Shown here: in pieces, positions 35,932 through 47,415 of the stretch
Layout: each line of letters begins with the position of its first letter
Numbering within the stretch: the first letter of the stretch is position 1
Origin: Beroe forskalii
Lineage: Eukaryota; Ctenophora; Nuda; Beroida; Beroidae
Direction: 5' to 3'
DNA length: 64,000 nucleotides
Assembly (NCBI GenBank): GCA_011033025.1
Contig: WFMF01000613.1
Location: forward strand, 1-64,000
Notes under the pieces: model-generated
The model's database searches: none
What the model saw: only the letters and a program-made list of their open reading frames with translations
What the model was told of the DNA's origin: nothing
Translations under genes and position numbers: made by a program

Positions 35932-36366
35932 CCTTATCGGCCTTTATTTAGCCGGCCTTTTTTTTTAACCGGCCCTTTTTTTAACCGGCCCTATGGACAA
36001 AAATCGAATCATTTTTGAACCATTTTAACCGGCCCCTTGGACAAAATTTTTTGAAGTAGTTGCCAAAACAAAAAAATTTTGCTCAAAAATAGCCACAAAA
36101 ACCAACTTACACTAAGTAAATTGTATCAAAAAACTCAAATACTGGTCTAATATCATGATTTAGGTCATTATCTGTGTTATATTATGACGCTCAAATGAAT
36201 TTGCCAGTACATAAGCCAAGTAACAAAAGTTTCATCTGACCTCAATCAACTGGCCTTTAATTTAATCGGCCCCATTTTAACCGGCCATTTTTTTAACCGG
36301 CCCTTTGGACAAAAATCTCAAAGTCGTTTTTGTCCTTAAGGGCCGGTTAAATAAGGGCCAATAAGG
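35932..36366. mobile_element. ~435-bp foldback MITE rich in AACCGGCCC
   Basis: The left end CCTTATCGGCCTTTATTTAG and the right end (inverse CCTTATTGGCCCTTATTTAA) form terminal inverted repeats of about 30 bp, flanked by TA on both sides. Both subterminal regions carry repeated TTTAACCGGCCC and TTGGACAAAA words. There is no coding frame. Confidence 0.75.
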
Positions 36367-37344
36367 TATTTAACTCAATGAGGGAATGAAGGATTCAAAA
36401 CGATGCGACGGAAGGATAAAGATGCATGGACAATGGAAACGGAATTCGGGAAGTAAATCGCTTCATCCGGCAGTCGACAAAGAAACATCCAGAAGAGTAC
36501 ATTCCGGAAATGATGTAGGTACATGCCATTTACACGCAGTAGATGCAACGCAATAGTCACATGACGAGAATACGAGCATTTCATTGGCTGAGGAGGTTGC
36601 GCGCGCTAGTTAATCTATCAAGGATCACATTTTCGACAGCGCGCGCAACGCAAGGTAACTTTGAGTGTATTCTTGTATTGTAGTGTATAATTTCATGGCA
36701 CATTTTGTGCTTTGTGTGTTTGGGATAAGTTTCACGTCTCGCGACTTGCTGTCACCTCATGATTTATCGAATTCTCAAATCCTTACTTAAAGAATTAAGT
36801 TATCACTCAATTATACGTATCACTCAATTATATGTATCACTCAATTATATGTGATAATTTGATACTGCTATGCCTAATGAGTCATAACTGCCAAAGTCAC
36901 TTCTCAGACTTACATTGACGGCTTTTGATCTTAATAGAAAAACTCTTGAACTTTTGAAGCTTTAAGTTATGCCATAAGTAATATAACTCTGTACTTTAGT
37001 AGTAAAGACTGAGAAAGTTACAAGTAACTAAGGGCCAAATCGCACGGGGACAAAAATCGTGAAAAAATGTGCCCAGGTCAGTTATCACGTCCAAATTTCG
37101 TGAGATCGCACGGCGGAATATTTCACGCCGGTATAAAAATGATCAAAACGTACGGCGACAGCTTTTCAATGCATTTCGCGGAAACAAAATTGCACCAAAT
37201 CGCACGACGTAATTTGTCACCAAAATTGCTATATTTCGCAAAAACGCACGGCGTAACAAAATATCCGTGTAATTTGTCACGTCCTAGATCTCGGAATCAC
37301 GGAAATATTATTTTTCGCCAAAACGCACGGCGGATAAAATGGCA

Positions 37345-37416
37345 TGTTTGATAGCTCAATGGCAGAGCATCCGAAATGTTCAGGAGGTTGTGGGTTCAAA
37401 TCCCGCTCAGGTCCAA
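37345..37416 (+). ncRNA. tRNA-derived sequence (SINE head or tRNA pseudogene)
   Basis: An A-box-like TAGCTCAATGGCAGAGCA is followed 30 bp later by a T-arm with a perfect stem, GTGGG-TTCAAAT-CCCGC, containing the B-box GGTTCAAATCC. The acceptor arm pairs only through several G-U-type steps, and I cannot form a proper anticodon stem, so it is not a functional tRNA gene. Its location inside the 2.5-kb DNA element suggests a SINE-type insertion or captured fragment. Confidence 0.55.
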
Positions 37417-38452
37417 TATTAAACAGCTCATCTGAGTTTATGAATGCAGGCCGCTGTATTACTGAAATAGGTGAAGCACCCTGAATAAACCCTTCAAATC
37501 AGTGTGCACCCTGAACGCACCCAGTGTACAGTCAGCAGTCTGGTAGGAGTCAGTGACCAGTCAGCAGCCTGGCATGAGCATCAAAATATATCTATCGATG
37601 ACCAGTCAGCAGTATGGTACGAGACAGTGCCCAGTGAGCATTCTCAGTCAAGCTTTCAATTCAAAACTGCATACATCATGCCAGTGAACAGCCGAGCTCG
37701 AAACAAATTTCTAATACCATCGCAAAATGGAAACACTCAATTAGTGCTGACTTGCAAAACAACGCAGGGTCATGGTAGTTCCCGTCCCATCTTAAAATGT
37801 CCGATCTTAAAATGTGACTTCGAATCATACATCATCATCATGACTATACACAGCAATACAATCATTCGATACGCAGAATTAAAAAGCAAAATGTACTGCA
37901 ACTGCAAAACAGTATAAATCGTGTACTTGTAGCACACAGGGCTCGAAGGGGCTGGCAAAGCCTATGTAGAGGACGAAAATCTTTAACGAATCGAATCAAA
38001 GCATGGATCAATCTCAAAGGTCTTGCAATCGAAAGATTATTGGCTGAAAAGGTGTTGAGATGAAACACTAGCAATTTTGGAAGTACAAACGATAATTGCA
38101 AAACAAACAATTAAGGAGAAAATGAATAATCTTGGTAGCATGTCACTTTGTGAAACGCCTCACTTACAACAGAACTTGGTGAAACTCTGTTTTTGCAGCA
38201 CAGTAATAATAGACAAATGAGAATGACGTAATTACTATGGTTGAATATGGTATGTCAATGACTTAAAGTGCCTATTTTACATTTCTCACGGGACAGTAAT
38301 TGCACAATGTACCAAACTGCAAACCGGTAATTAGGCGACATTTATCGTCCGCTCCCTCCGTGTGTGAGAAAAAAAGTAATACACCATTGTTACTAATGAT
38401 AATGACGTATTGCTCTCACTCACTCTCAGTTATTGCTATTTCCGAAGAATGT

Positions 38453-38466
38453 GTTACCATGGCAAC
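38453..38466. promoter_or_regulatory. Second X-box-like palindrome inside the 37-39.5 kb element
   Basis: GTTACCATGGCAAC fits the RFX X-box consensus. It lies within the terminal-inverted-repeat element, 1.1 kb downstream of the candidate first exon at 39.8 kb. No ciliary gene is known beside it. Confidence 0.35.
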
Positions 38467-38546
38467 ATGGCAATGCAACTGATCAAAAAAAATCAAATGC
38501 AAATTCCACACTTTATTTCAAGATATTATAGAACCCTCTGCAGTTT

Positions 38547-38702
38547 TCATGCGGGTCTATAATATATAGACCCTTGCCTGATCGGGTCCATATTGGTTTA
38601 GACCCTCGCCCTACGGGCTCGGGCCAAAACCGGATACCACCCTCGGGCTTACGCCCTCGGGCAGTATCCCAAAATGGACCCGATAGGCGCGTGTCTATCT
38701 AT
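38547..38702. mobile_element. GATCGGGTCCAT foldback element, copy A
   Basis: TAGACCCTTGCCTGATCGGG-TCCATATTGG at the left and CCAAAATGGACCCGATAGGC at the right are inverted arms. The centre has smaller inversions around CCCTCGCCCTACGGGCTCGGG. The flanking phrase TTTTCATGCGGGTC is shared, inverted, with the copy at 49.5 kb. Confidence 0.65.
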
Positions 38703-39604
38703 TTTGTATTTCATTCTCTCGTTTTTGGTTTGGTATCTTTTTACATATCTTTCTTGCATATTATGATTTTAACTTTGTCGAAATGATTGCTTTTACAGAG
38801 TTTGGGCTGCTGCTATCACTGCTTTCACTGCAGTTCACTGTTTTCTCTGCCATTTGATTCGACTTTTGTCTATTCTTGGCCACATATTTTTGCTGGATGT
38901 TTATACCTGGTTACAGTAAAGTTCCTACATCAATCAGTCGGAATTAACACAACCTTCAATGCTTCAATGGAATGCCATAATTGTATAGGATAGAAAATAC
39001 AGGAGAAGAAACAAAATACAGAGTGGCAACACTACAGAAATGAGAAGGCACAGCAAGATATAAACGAAACACATTTAAAAAGATTGGTGCCATAATTTGT
39101 ATTTCCCACTATTCACTGTTTCCCGCACTCTTGGAATGCAGCGCGCTGATTGGTCAATGACTGCGTGCGTTGTAACGCTACATCTCACCGCTACCGTGCG
39201 TTTTGGTTTTTTGTACATTCGTGAAACTTTCCACCGCTATCACGTGACCATGCGCGTGATCTTTTCGTCACTGCACGTGATCAGTGGTGACAAATCTCAC
39301 CGATATTGAAAACGGACGGAGTTTTGATTTCACCACAAAGATTTCACCGATTGTGGTGAAAACTGTCACCTCTCCTGAGGCCGGTGATACTTTTCACCAC
39401 TTTTCTCACCACGTTTTCAGATCTCACGAAAAGTGGCCTTAAAAAAATGAAATCGCACGATAGGTAAAATCCGAATTTTGGTGAGATATGAAAGTTTCCA
39501 CGATTTTTGTCCCCGTGCGATTTGGCCCTAAGTAAGCAAGTAGCACAAGCTAAGTAGGTGCAAGGTTCGTAAATGCATAAGCTATTTCGACATTCCGTAC
39601 CTAC

Positions 39605-39808
39605 CGATACGGCAGTGTGCGCTATCTCCTTCTTCTCGGGATCCATTCCATCCCCGTTAGTGTCGTTATCATGCGTCTCATCCCCTTCCGTCCCTTCCTT
39701 CTTCTCCCCGTTAGTCCCCTCGTGGTCTGGGGCTGCTGTCTCTTCCTTCAAGTTCTCCTTCATTACTTTCCCAACCAGGCCTCGGAATGACATGGGCTCC
39801 GCCGCCAT
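39605..39808 (-). CDS. Candidate first coding exon (acidic N-terminus) of the repeated-domain gene
   Basis: The ATG at 39808 sits in AAAATGGCGGCGGAG, a YY1-like ATGGCGGC context common at starts of broadly expressed animal genes. The exon encodes 68 residues (MAAEPMSFRGLVGKVMKENL, then a Glu/Asp/Lys/Thr-rich low-complexity tail) and ends exactly in phase 0 at a GTAGGT donor. It is the only good first exon upstream of the minus-strand exons that end at 2.2 kb, so I attach it to that gene provisionally. It could instead begin an unrelated gene whose other exons I missed. There is no signal peptide, so a cytoplasmic or nuclear protein is likely. Confidence 0.55.
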
Positions 39809-39859
39809 TTTGTATACACGATCTTATTGCCTGTGAACGTCAGAGGATTTAATTCATTA

Positions 39860-42195
39860 TTTGTTTAAATATTTTGTTTTGCAGATAGAAACTATTAAAG
39901 TTGCAATCTTCAAAATAAAAGTAACTATCTATGCAAAAAACTAAAAAGCGTCGTTGACCCATGTTGAAAGCCCATTGAAAGTTTTGCAACCCCTGTATTC
40001 GTGTCATAGGTGTAAGAAAGTTATTAAATTCTGACTGACAATCAAATCCGTGAGACATATCGTGAAAAGCAGATGTCACGATGGCAGACAGCATCAGATA
40101 TAAGACGTTATGCATCATTAAAACGATACATAATATCCTACGGCGTACATAAATGCCCTGATTCTCTCCAACACGAACCCGCGGTGCACACGCTCAATTT
40201 CAACTACACTATACACAGCAAGCAGAACAATTTCCTGTCAGATAAATGCAATTATATTGCTGCGAGTATAAATATATATTTTAATTGATCTGCTGTGAAG
40301 AGAACGGAACGAACACACGTGTTGCGTGCTCGTTATGACATCCAGGATTTATTCCCAAATCGGCGCACTGACGATTATCTCGAGGAAATAATATATCTAA
40401 GGTAGGTAAGATGTTCCCTCCGTAAGATCGTGTCATAATCGCGTTGTAATTTCTCAATTCGGTGATAATATAGCACGTGACACAATATGTATAATTGTAA
40501 ATATTACCGGTGCGCACACTACACCATTATTATATAGATTATCATATAGATAGATATTGTTGGCTCACTCTATATAGTGACACTACTGTTAGCAGTGATC
40601 GGGGAGGGATTGGTTGTTCGTGGAGGTTGGCATGAAAACATGCGAGTTTGAGGTCAACTATTGCGCGTTTGGAGCAATTATCAAGACGTAAATCGTCATT
40701 TCCTCGTTCCCTCGCAAAGTTATATTGATGGTGTTAACAAATACCAAGGTTTCCAGCTGGTTGGCAGACAGCTAACAAGATAACCATTCAACAATTGAAA
40801 TGTCACTCAAGCATAACAGATGCTCAGTCAGCTATGCAGATGCCAGTTATATTGGAGCCATGATAATATTTGATACTTTGTAAATAATTAAATAGTATTG
40901 GATAATTATTAAGCGATATATCGGAACCATGACAGTATCAGTATATCAATTGACATCTAGATATTATATTTAATGTTGTATTAATAAGGACATGAAACAG
41001 GTGGTTTTGATATGGCAGTCTTCTACTCTTCTCTACTACCAATGTGAAGCATATAGACATTAGACAACCAGTATTGTATCTGAAGACGCAGAAATGTAGA
41101 ATTTAGCCAGCAAATAAAAATTCTTTCTACAAATGTAAATTTAATAGTTATATTATTTTATTTTTACACGTAAACTTGAATAAACAATATTCTGACTTAA
41201 AATTAATTAAAACACTTAATTTAAATGATTGTTTACTTTTTATAATCAATGATTGCAATTTGAATGCAACATAATAAATTGAAATGAAGATTTTCCAGCT
41301 TGTAAAATTGTGACAGAGTATTATACTGTAGCTTAGTATTTACGATTCACTGCTTGGTTGAGCTTTCGTTGCATTCAAAAAGCGTGATTTATATATTAAA
41401 ACGCATTTTTGTCCCAATTTTTAAGATATTTTGACTGAAATACTAATTACAAATTTCAAAACAAATCATTAAAATGATGTGAGCGAAGCATGAAGTTAAA
41501 CATTGTTCTAAATGAAGTTCAAATAAAGAAATTTCATAAGTAAAACTGAATAATTTAGATAATATAAGTACCCTAGCCTAGGTAACGCAACAGATAGCAC
41601 ATTAACAATCCAAAAAAACGAAAGAAATTTGTCCAATTATTAGCACCATATCCATAAATTGGGCATCTTGAACTATTCCAGGTTTTGAGAGATAGAGAGT
41701 TTTATTTGTTATGGATCAGGGACGGAAGTTAGACACTGTCACTCCTTGTCGAACTTGTGGTCGCCGAAAGACTCAAGTCCGAAATTCGTAAAGCTCGGAA
41801 GATTTACTCCCTCAACCGATTGCCATCCACAATAATGAAATATCAGTTTGTTCGTTCAAAAGTAGCTCAATACGATGATAAAATGGCCACTGGCCCATCC
41901 CCCAGTTAGAAATGATGAAATGGCCTGAAAATGAAGCAACTGTTAGCAGGAGGAGCAGCATCGCCTATCCAACATTCTGAAGTCTTAGTCTTCACTCATA
42001 AGACTTCTCATATGAATTCGTTGAGGAAGGAACGGTTCTTTCAGTTCTTTAGTTGTCTTGGATGATGAATTATAAGGCAGGTGAATTCCATTTCAAAGTG
42101 ATATTTGCTGGTTTAGCGTCGGATGAAAAACATGGGCTGAGATATGATCAATGGAAGCTAATGGGTAACCAAGTAGGATCGTATAATTCCCGGAT
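39860..42195. other. Gene-free stretch between the 39.8-kb first exon and the 42-46 kb gene
   Basis: Very AT-rich with only short random open frames. The two genes transcribe in the same direction, so the promoter of the 39.8-kb exon should be at the low end of this stretch and the 3' end of the 42-46 kb gene at the high end. I see no clear TATA or CCAAT arrangement. Confidence 0.45.
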
Positions 42196-42201
42196 AAAAG
42201 G

Positions 42202-45200
42202 CTAAAAAAGGAAACCCATATCCATTTCACTGTAGGAGGCTTGAGTTTGTTGTATTTGTTGAAGCTGCATTGGGAATGTTTGGTGGGGGATGGTCTGACT
42301 TTGTGGTATCTGTGATGATGTAACATTGAGTGGTGAAGAGGACATGTTGCTGTGCTGTGATGACGACATAATGTGTCGTGAAGTCGACATATTGTCCAAT
42401 TGGGACGACGCCATTATGGAATTGAAGGCGTTGCGATTGTTGCTGAGGTGTTGCTGGGGTTTTGAAGCTGGGCAACCGGGGGTCTGGTGAGTTGAGGTGG
42501 TGTTGTTGTTTGATGATTCGTTGTCTATTGGCAGAATTCGAACGCTCACATCAGCAGAGTTGTGCCAATTCTGAAAATGATGATGGTTTATCAATATATC
42601 ATGGGGTTATGTTTTGAAACTCACTGTTTTGTGCAAACTCGCACGTTTTATTTAAGTATTAGCTTATTTGATTATTATTTTGAAGCTGTTCCATTGATTT
42701 CTTAGATATTTGACAAACTGTGAGATTCATGCTGCTATGTTTTCAACTACCTGAGGTCCGTTGAAGTTGACGAGGTGCTTATACTCCCGTGCAGTGGTCC
42801 GTGTTGAGCTCTTGCTTGGCACCATTCCAGTTCCCAGGAAAACTACAGGATGGAGGGTCTCGTTAAAATTTAGATCTGGCTTTAATTTGTCTATTCTCTG
42901 CTTATTTTTTCTACTTTTGATGCCCCAGTGACTTAGAGACTAACCTAATGACTTAGAGACTAACCTAATGCCCCAGTGACTTAGAGACTCATTCCCACCA
43001 AAATATACTCTTACTTAGTTCATTGCTTTATTAATAATTCTTAAACTAATTAATATTTTTGCTTAAGTGTGACCTTCACTATATGGCAACGATAATAATA
43101 ATACAATCCTTAACTTTTCTACAGCACAGAACTGCTGCCATCAATAACAATGCAAACTATATATTGTACAAGTTTCCTTCATTTCTTTGTTGATTAGGAC
43201 TTATTATATAGAGAAGATTGAGAGAGTTTTACACACAAAGCAACACACCCCAAGTTTCAGTCCAATAGGTGCGCAACTTTAGCGCTTTAGCCCCTTTGTC
43301 ACAACACTTGGAAAGGTAAAGGAAATGGGAGCAGAGTTATTCCAAGGAGAATTCCAAGCGTTATAATTCACTTTGTCAAGGCTTGAAAGGTTTGGATCAT
43401 ATTGACATTGTTGAGGAGACAAAAGCAGAATTATTCCAGGTAATTAATTCCAGGTCAGAGCTCCAAGGGTTTAAAGTTTTAGAACCCCTGGGCGTGTCAC
43501 ATTTCCCTTATTATCTGCGGAAAATTTCCTAGAAACGCCACGGACCTAAGATAATGTTAAGCATGTGCTACGGGGAAATTGGGTTTTTTGGATTTTATAC
43601 TTTTAAAATCGAAAATATGTTGAATATCATTTGATCACCATGTGGTGACCTCTGCGTCGCTTGACCAGGTCAAAATTGTTTTGATCACCCCTGAGACGTC
43701 TATGGCGGTTTAAGGGTTCTTGATGCCTGATATAGATATGAGAAATTTTGAATGGGAAGTTCAAATTGTATGAATCTTAACTTACTCGACTCATCGAAGC
43801 TCATGTCAGGAGTTTTTGTGCTGAGAAACGTGTCTTCCATCACCTGAAAAACAAATTTCAAAATCGTATTTTGAAATCGTAAATAAGAACACTCAGATTT
43901 TGAAAAGAGAAAATGAAATGAAGTGTTTCAAAAAAAGCTCTGATTCCCACATCATAATACGCAAGTATACAGATTTTTCATTGATTTCCATACCTTTTCA
44001 AGAATATGATTGTCGATGGAGTTAATGTTCCCATGATGGAGCACCCCTGGCTTTTCCCTAACTGCCTTCCGGGTCTTTTAGCTGGCTTGCTCGAAATACC
44101 ACGTTTCCTGTTACTACCCTTTTTGGGGGCTGCTGTAGTAAGAGTTTCATTTATTGCTGAATTGTAGACATTAGATAGTGAGAACGAAGTGTGAGGCTCT
44201 GCGATTTGGAGCATTCTGCTGCTTTCCGTGGTGGTGGTGGGGCTCGTGTCAAAACAGGAATAGTCGAGGGGAGAAGGGGCTTCATCGTTACAATTAAAAT
44301 GTGACAGTTTTTTAATTTGCTGAGTGGTAGCTGCAGCACTGGGTTCAGGGTTAGCTAGAGAAACTGGTGGGTTCGTGATCTTTGCAGGTTCTCTTGTTGG
44401 TGTGGTGTCGGGTGTGAAGTCTGGTGTCGCGAACTCCGAAATCAGATCTTTATCCTTTCCTCCTTCCTCTCCTTCCTTCTCTGGAACTTGTGCTAAAATA
44501 GCAAGGGAGGATGGAGGGGTCGTCACATCTACCTTATCATCAAGAGCTGTTGCCAGCGAAGTTGTGTCCAAGGAACCTGAAGCAGATCTGAAGAAGAGAT
44601 CATCATCGTCGTTAAAGAGGTTGCTGGTGGAGCTAGTGCCATGATGACTGACCCCTAAGTCTTCGTTCCCAGGGGGTGTTTCCAGAGTGCTAGATCGGAA
44701 GGTAAGGAAGGGGTGTTCTTCTGTCATGTCGCTGCTGTCTGGTACTTCAGGGAGGATCAGCTCGGGTTCCTCGCCGAATTCTGGTGCCTGGAAATTGGGG
44801 GTGGTTTCATAATTCTGTGCTATAGATGGAATAATTTGCTGAAGATGATTGGTATTTCCCAACCAACCCGTCAAATTGTCAATTAATTCTCTCAAAACAC
44901 AACTCCACAAACTTTCAGAATATTTTACCTCTGAAGTGTTAGATATGGGAGGGGTTAAGTCGAAGGCACTGCTGAGCAGCGAGGGTGAGAGAATCTCCTC
45001 GCTCTTCTGAGCAGGAGTCATGGTGGGAGCTGCTGCTGCCCCTTGCAGGACACTCTCCAAATCCAGCGTCTTGTTGTTCAGGATACTCTCGAGCTCGTTC
45101 TGCGTCTGACTTTCTATCGTCTTAGCGCTCTGACTCATCTTGGTTCGGGTGTTTGCAGGGAAGAGGCAGGGAGATGGGATGGGGGTTACGGGTTGGATCT

Positions 45201-46321
45201 TCTGGGGGTTCTGAGGCATTCCTAAACAGTTCATAACCGGTTGTTGTAGTCTGACGTTCGGGCTCCCCATCGGAAAGCCGTTAGGGTACTGCCGGTATTG
45301 CGAGCTCAACCTAGTGAAAAGTAAGTTTTGTGCATTTCTTACGTAACGAAATTTGGAATCTTTTATCAAGCCAGTATAATTAAAAGATTTGAAAAAAGTC
45401 AGTGTCATTGGTATTTTCTAAGCAAATTTTGGGATGACCCAAGATAAGAAGATCACCTACCCCATGGACCTAAGCTGTTGCTCCTGTACAGCGTGAACTC
45501 TAGCACTATTATTTGCAGCAGCAGTGGTTAGGATGTTATTTGCCACTACGTTAGGGGCTCTGATCACTGTCTCTCCTCCGTAGATCTGAAATACAAATGA
45601 TAACGTGATTGAAATCGCCCATAATAAATAAATTATCTTCAAAGATCTGGCGACTCCCGGTGGATGTGAAATTCCCGTTTACTTCTCTGGGTTTTGTATC
45701 GTAAAACTGCGTCAGCCACAAGCAAATTTGAAAAAATATCCCAATCTCAGTATAAGTAAGTGGTGCACCAATCACCATCTTTATGCCCATTGTTATATTT
45801 TGTTCACCAGATGTTCTTCTCCCATTCCCACACGCACCTGGCCCTGGGGTGTGAGGAGAGAGGGGGGCTGAGCCAGAGCCGAGTAATTTGAGGAGAGTCT
45901 GAGGTCGAGGTACTGCTTGTAGGTGTACGCATCTCCAAAGTAAACCTGACCACTTAGACTCGGTAGGTGGCAACCGTCCAGAAACCCCTGGGGGAGGAAG
46001 GTGTGGACTGTGGGGTTTCTCTGACACTTTTTTATTATTTTATTTTTTGCTTACTTCATTTTTATTGACGAACCTATTTTATTGAATGTTTATTATGTGA
46101 CACTTTTAAACTATTTCCTGGTGATGAGCACGAATATAAACTTATAGTCTAAATTGAACACTATTCCTGCTATTTTCACGCTCTCAGTTCACGATATTTC
46201 CTTGCGTTTGACAAATGTATACCTGATTAAGCATGAGTGGTACCTGATTAAGAGTCCAGGCTGGGCCAGCAACACACGGAGTCTGTTTACCGGCAACATG
46301 TCCAGTCCTCATGAACTCCGC
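42202..46321 (-). CDS. Ser/Thr/Pro/Gln-rich low-complexity protein, possibly a transcription cofactor
   Basis: Exons on the minus strand: 46321-46244 (AEFMRTGHVAGKQTPCVAG...), 46020-45838 (...GFLDGCHLPSLSGQVYFGD...), 45585-45461, 45310-43994 (the large exon, about 438 codons), 43843-43786 (VMEDTFLSTKTPDMSFDES), 42842-42751 (...AREYKHLVNFNGPQ) and 42570-42202 with the stop. The large exon is rich in Pro, Ser, Thr and acidic residues and ends with a basic patch (KKGSNRKRGISSKPAKRPGR) that could be a nuclear localisation signal. The last exon is Gln/Ser/Asn/His-rich. All phases agree except from the large exon (phase 2 at its GTATGG donor) to the 58-bp exon (phase 0), so a small exon or another splice site is missing there. 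Acidic and Gln-rich regions plus a basic patch suggest a nuclear cofactor; this is composition only. Confidence 0.72.
42918..42990. repeat. Short tandem duplication in an intron of the 42-46 kb gene
   Basis: TGACTTAGAGACTAACCTAA occurs twice in tandem, and the longer phrase CCCCAGTGACTTAGAGACT flanks it on both sides. Confidence 0.8.
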
Positions 46322-46331
46322 CTATGAGAGT

Positions 46332-46700
46332 AAGTGGTGAGCTGATGAGTTCATTATCAAGGTTTGGAATGATGAGCTGATGACGTCATTTCAAAGTTTA
46401 GAATGGTGAGCTGATGACGTCATTATCAAGGTTTGGAATGATGAGCTGATGACGTCATTTCAAAGTTCAGAATGGTGAGCTGATGACATCATTATCAAGG
46501 AGTAGAATAGTGAGCTGATGACGTCATTATCAAGGTTTATAATGGTGAGCTGATGACGTCATTATCAAGGTTTAGAATGGTGAGCTGATGACGTCATTAT
46601 CAAGGTTTAGAATGGTGAGCTGATGACGTCATTATCAAGGTTAAGAGTGGTGAGCTGATGACGTCATTTCAAAGTTTATAATGGTGAGCTGATGACGTTT
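46332..46700. repeat. 35-bp minisatellite carrying the CRE palindrome TGACGTCA
   Basis: About eleven near-identical units read GTGAGCTGATGACGTCATTA followed by TCAAGGTTTAGAATG. Two forms alternate (TTATCAAGG and TTTCAAAG). The array lies just upstream of the exon starting at 46321 on the minus strand. Each unit holds a full TGACGTCA, the ATF/CREB consensus, and the same motif occurs singly at many other places in the window. Confidence 0.9.
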
Positions 46701-47349
46701 CACCATTTTGTTTAAATACTGTGCTAAATGCTGAAAACAATGAATCTTCAATCCTCTAATTATCCATACGGCCTAACCGAGTATAAATACAACTCATGAA
46801 ACGTGTGTTGAATTCTATTATTTTAATGACAATCTGCTCATTGATTCATCTACGTTGACATGGATTTACCATTTTACTGAAGACTTTCGGCAGAACAAAA
46901 AACCTATTCTCGAGTATACGAACAAATCTCCAAAACAAAGAAAGAACATTCGAACTTCTGCGGAACATTCGAACTTTACGATTAACAAAGGAGGGGAGAA
47001 AGAAGAAACATCGTGCTACAAATCCTCGTTCACGACGATTAGGTGGTCCTGAAACGCGTCACTACCAAGATTAGAAATGGTGAAATGATGACCTTGCACT
47101 GCCTTATTTTCATGAGCTATCGTTAATATACTATATATATTATCGATGTCAAAGAACGTAAAAATGCTGTTGGAAAAATATAGAGATGGGGCAGCCAGGT
47201 GCAGCAGTTCTCTCTATGTAAAGATGTAAATAAACGAAAATCACTGAGCCTGGGATCATCAACATCAGAGCTAAGGGGTCCCCTCCAGCATATATATTAT
47301 CAATCTCTGTCTTTTACTCTCACTCTCTCAATATATAATGCAGGTTTTT

Positions 47350-47415
47350 GACGCATCATAGGTTTTTCAGAATGACTTCATTATCAGGGTTTAGAATGGT
47401 GAGTTGATGACGTAT
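47350..47415. repeat. Solitary copy of the TGACGTCATTATCA motif
   Basis: ATGACTTCATTATCAGGGTT-TAGAATGGTGAGTTGATGAC is one and a third units of the 35-bp repeat, separated from the array by 650 bp. A weaker copy is at about 47060-47090. Confidence 0.7.

Larger units (their letters stand above)
31310..37030. other. Non-coding stretch with dispersed repeats
   Basis: I see no supported gene. It contains short TA-rich runs near 32035 and 33690, GTGT/GTTT-rich sequence at 33715-33765, the repeat copies listed separately, and three tandem TATCACTCAATTATA units at about 36797-36852. Confidence 0.5.
37033..39529. mobile_element. 2.5-kb non-autonomous DNA transposon with ~31-bp terminal inverted repeats
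   Basis: The left end GGGCCAAATCGCACGGGGAC is repeated inverted at the right end (GTCCCCGTGCGATTTGGCCC), and each continues as AAAAATCGTG. The left subterminal region holds about six spaced CGCACGGCG-like words (37047, 37108, 37152, 37200, 37243, 37325), typical of transposase-binding repeats. The flanks AAGTAACT and AAGTAAGC could be an eroded 8-bp target duplication. No transposase frame is present. It contains a tRNA-like segment, a smaller foldback element and an X-box-like palindrome. Confidence 0.75.

Noticed and set aside
37345-37416. Functional tRNA gene
   Set aside because: A and B boxes are present but the anticodon stem does not form and the acceptor arm pairs poorly, so I call it tRNA-derived only.
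37504-37917. 137-codon plus-strand open frame
   Set aside because: Lies inside the 2.5-kb TIR element, begins in small tandem repeats (GACCAGTCAGCAG) and has no domain.
44324-44644. 106-codon plus-strand open frame
   Set aside because: Antisense shadow of the large low-complexity exon of the 42-46 kb gene.
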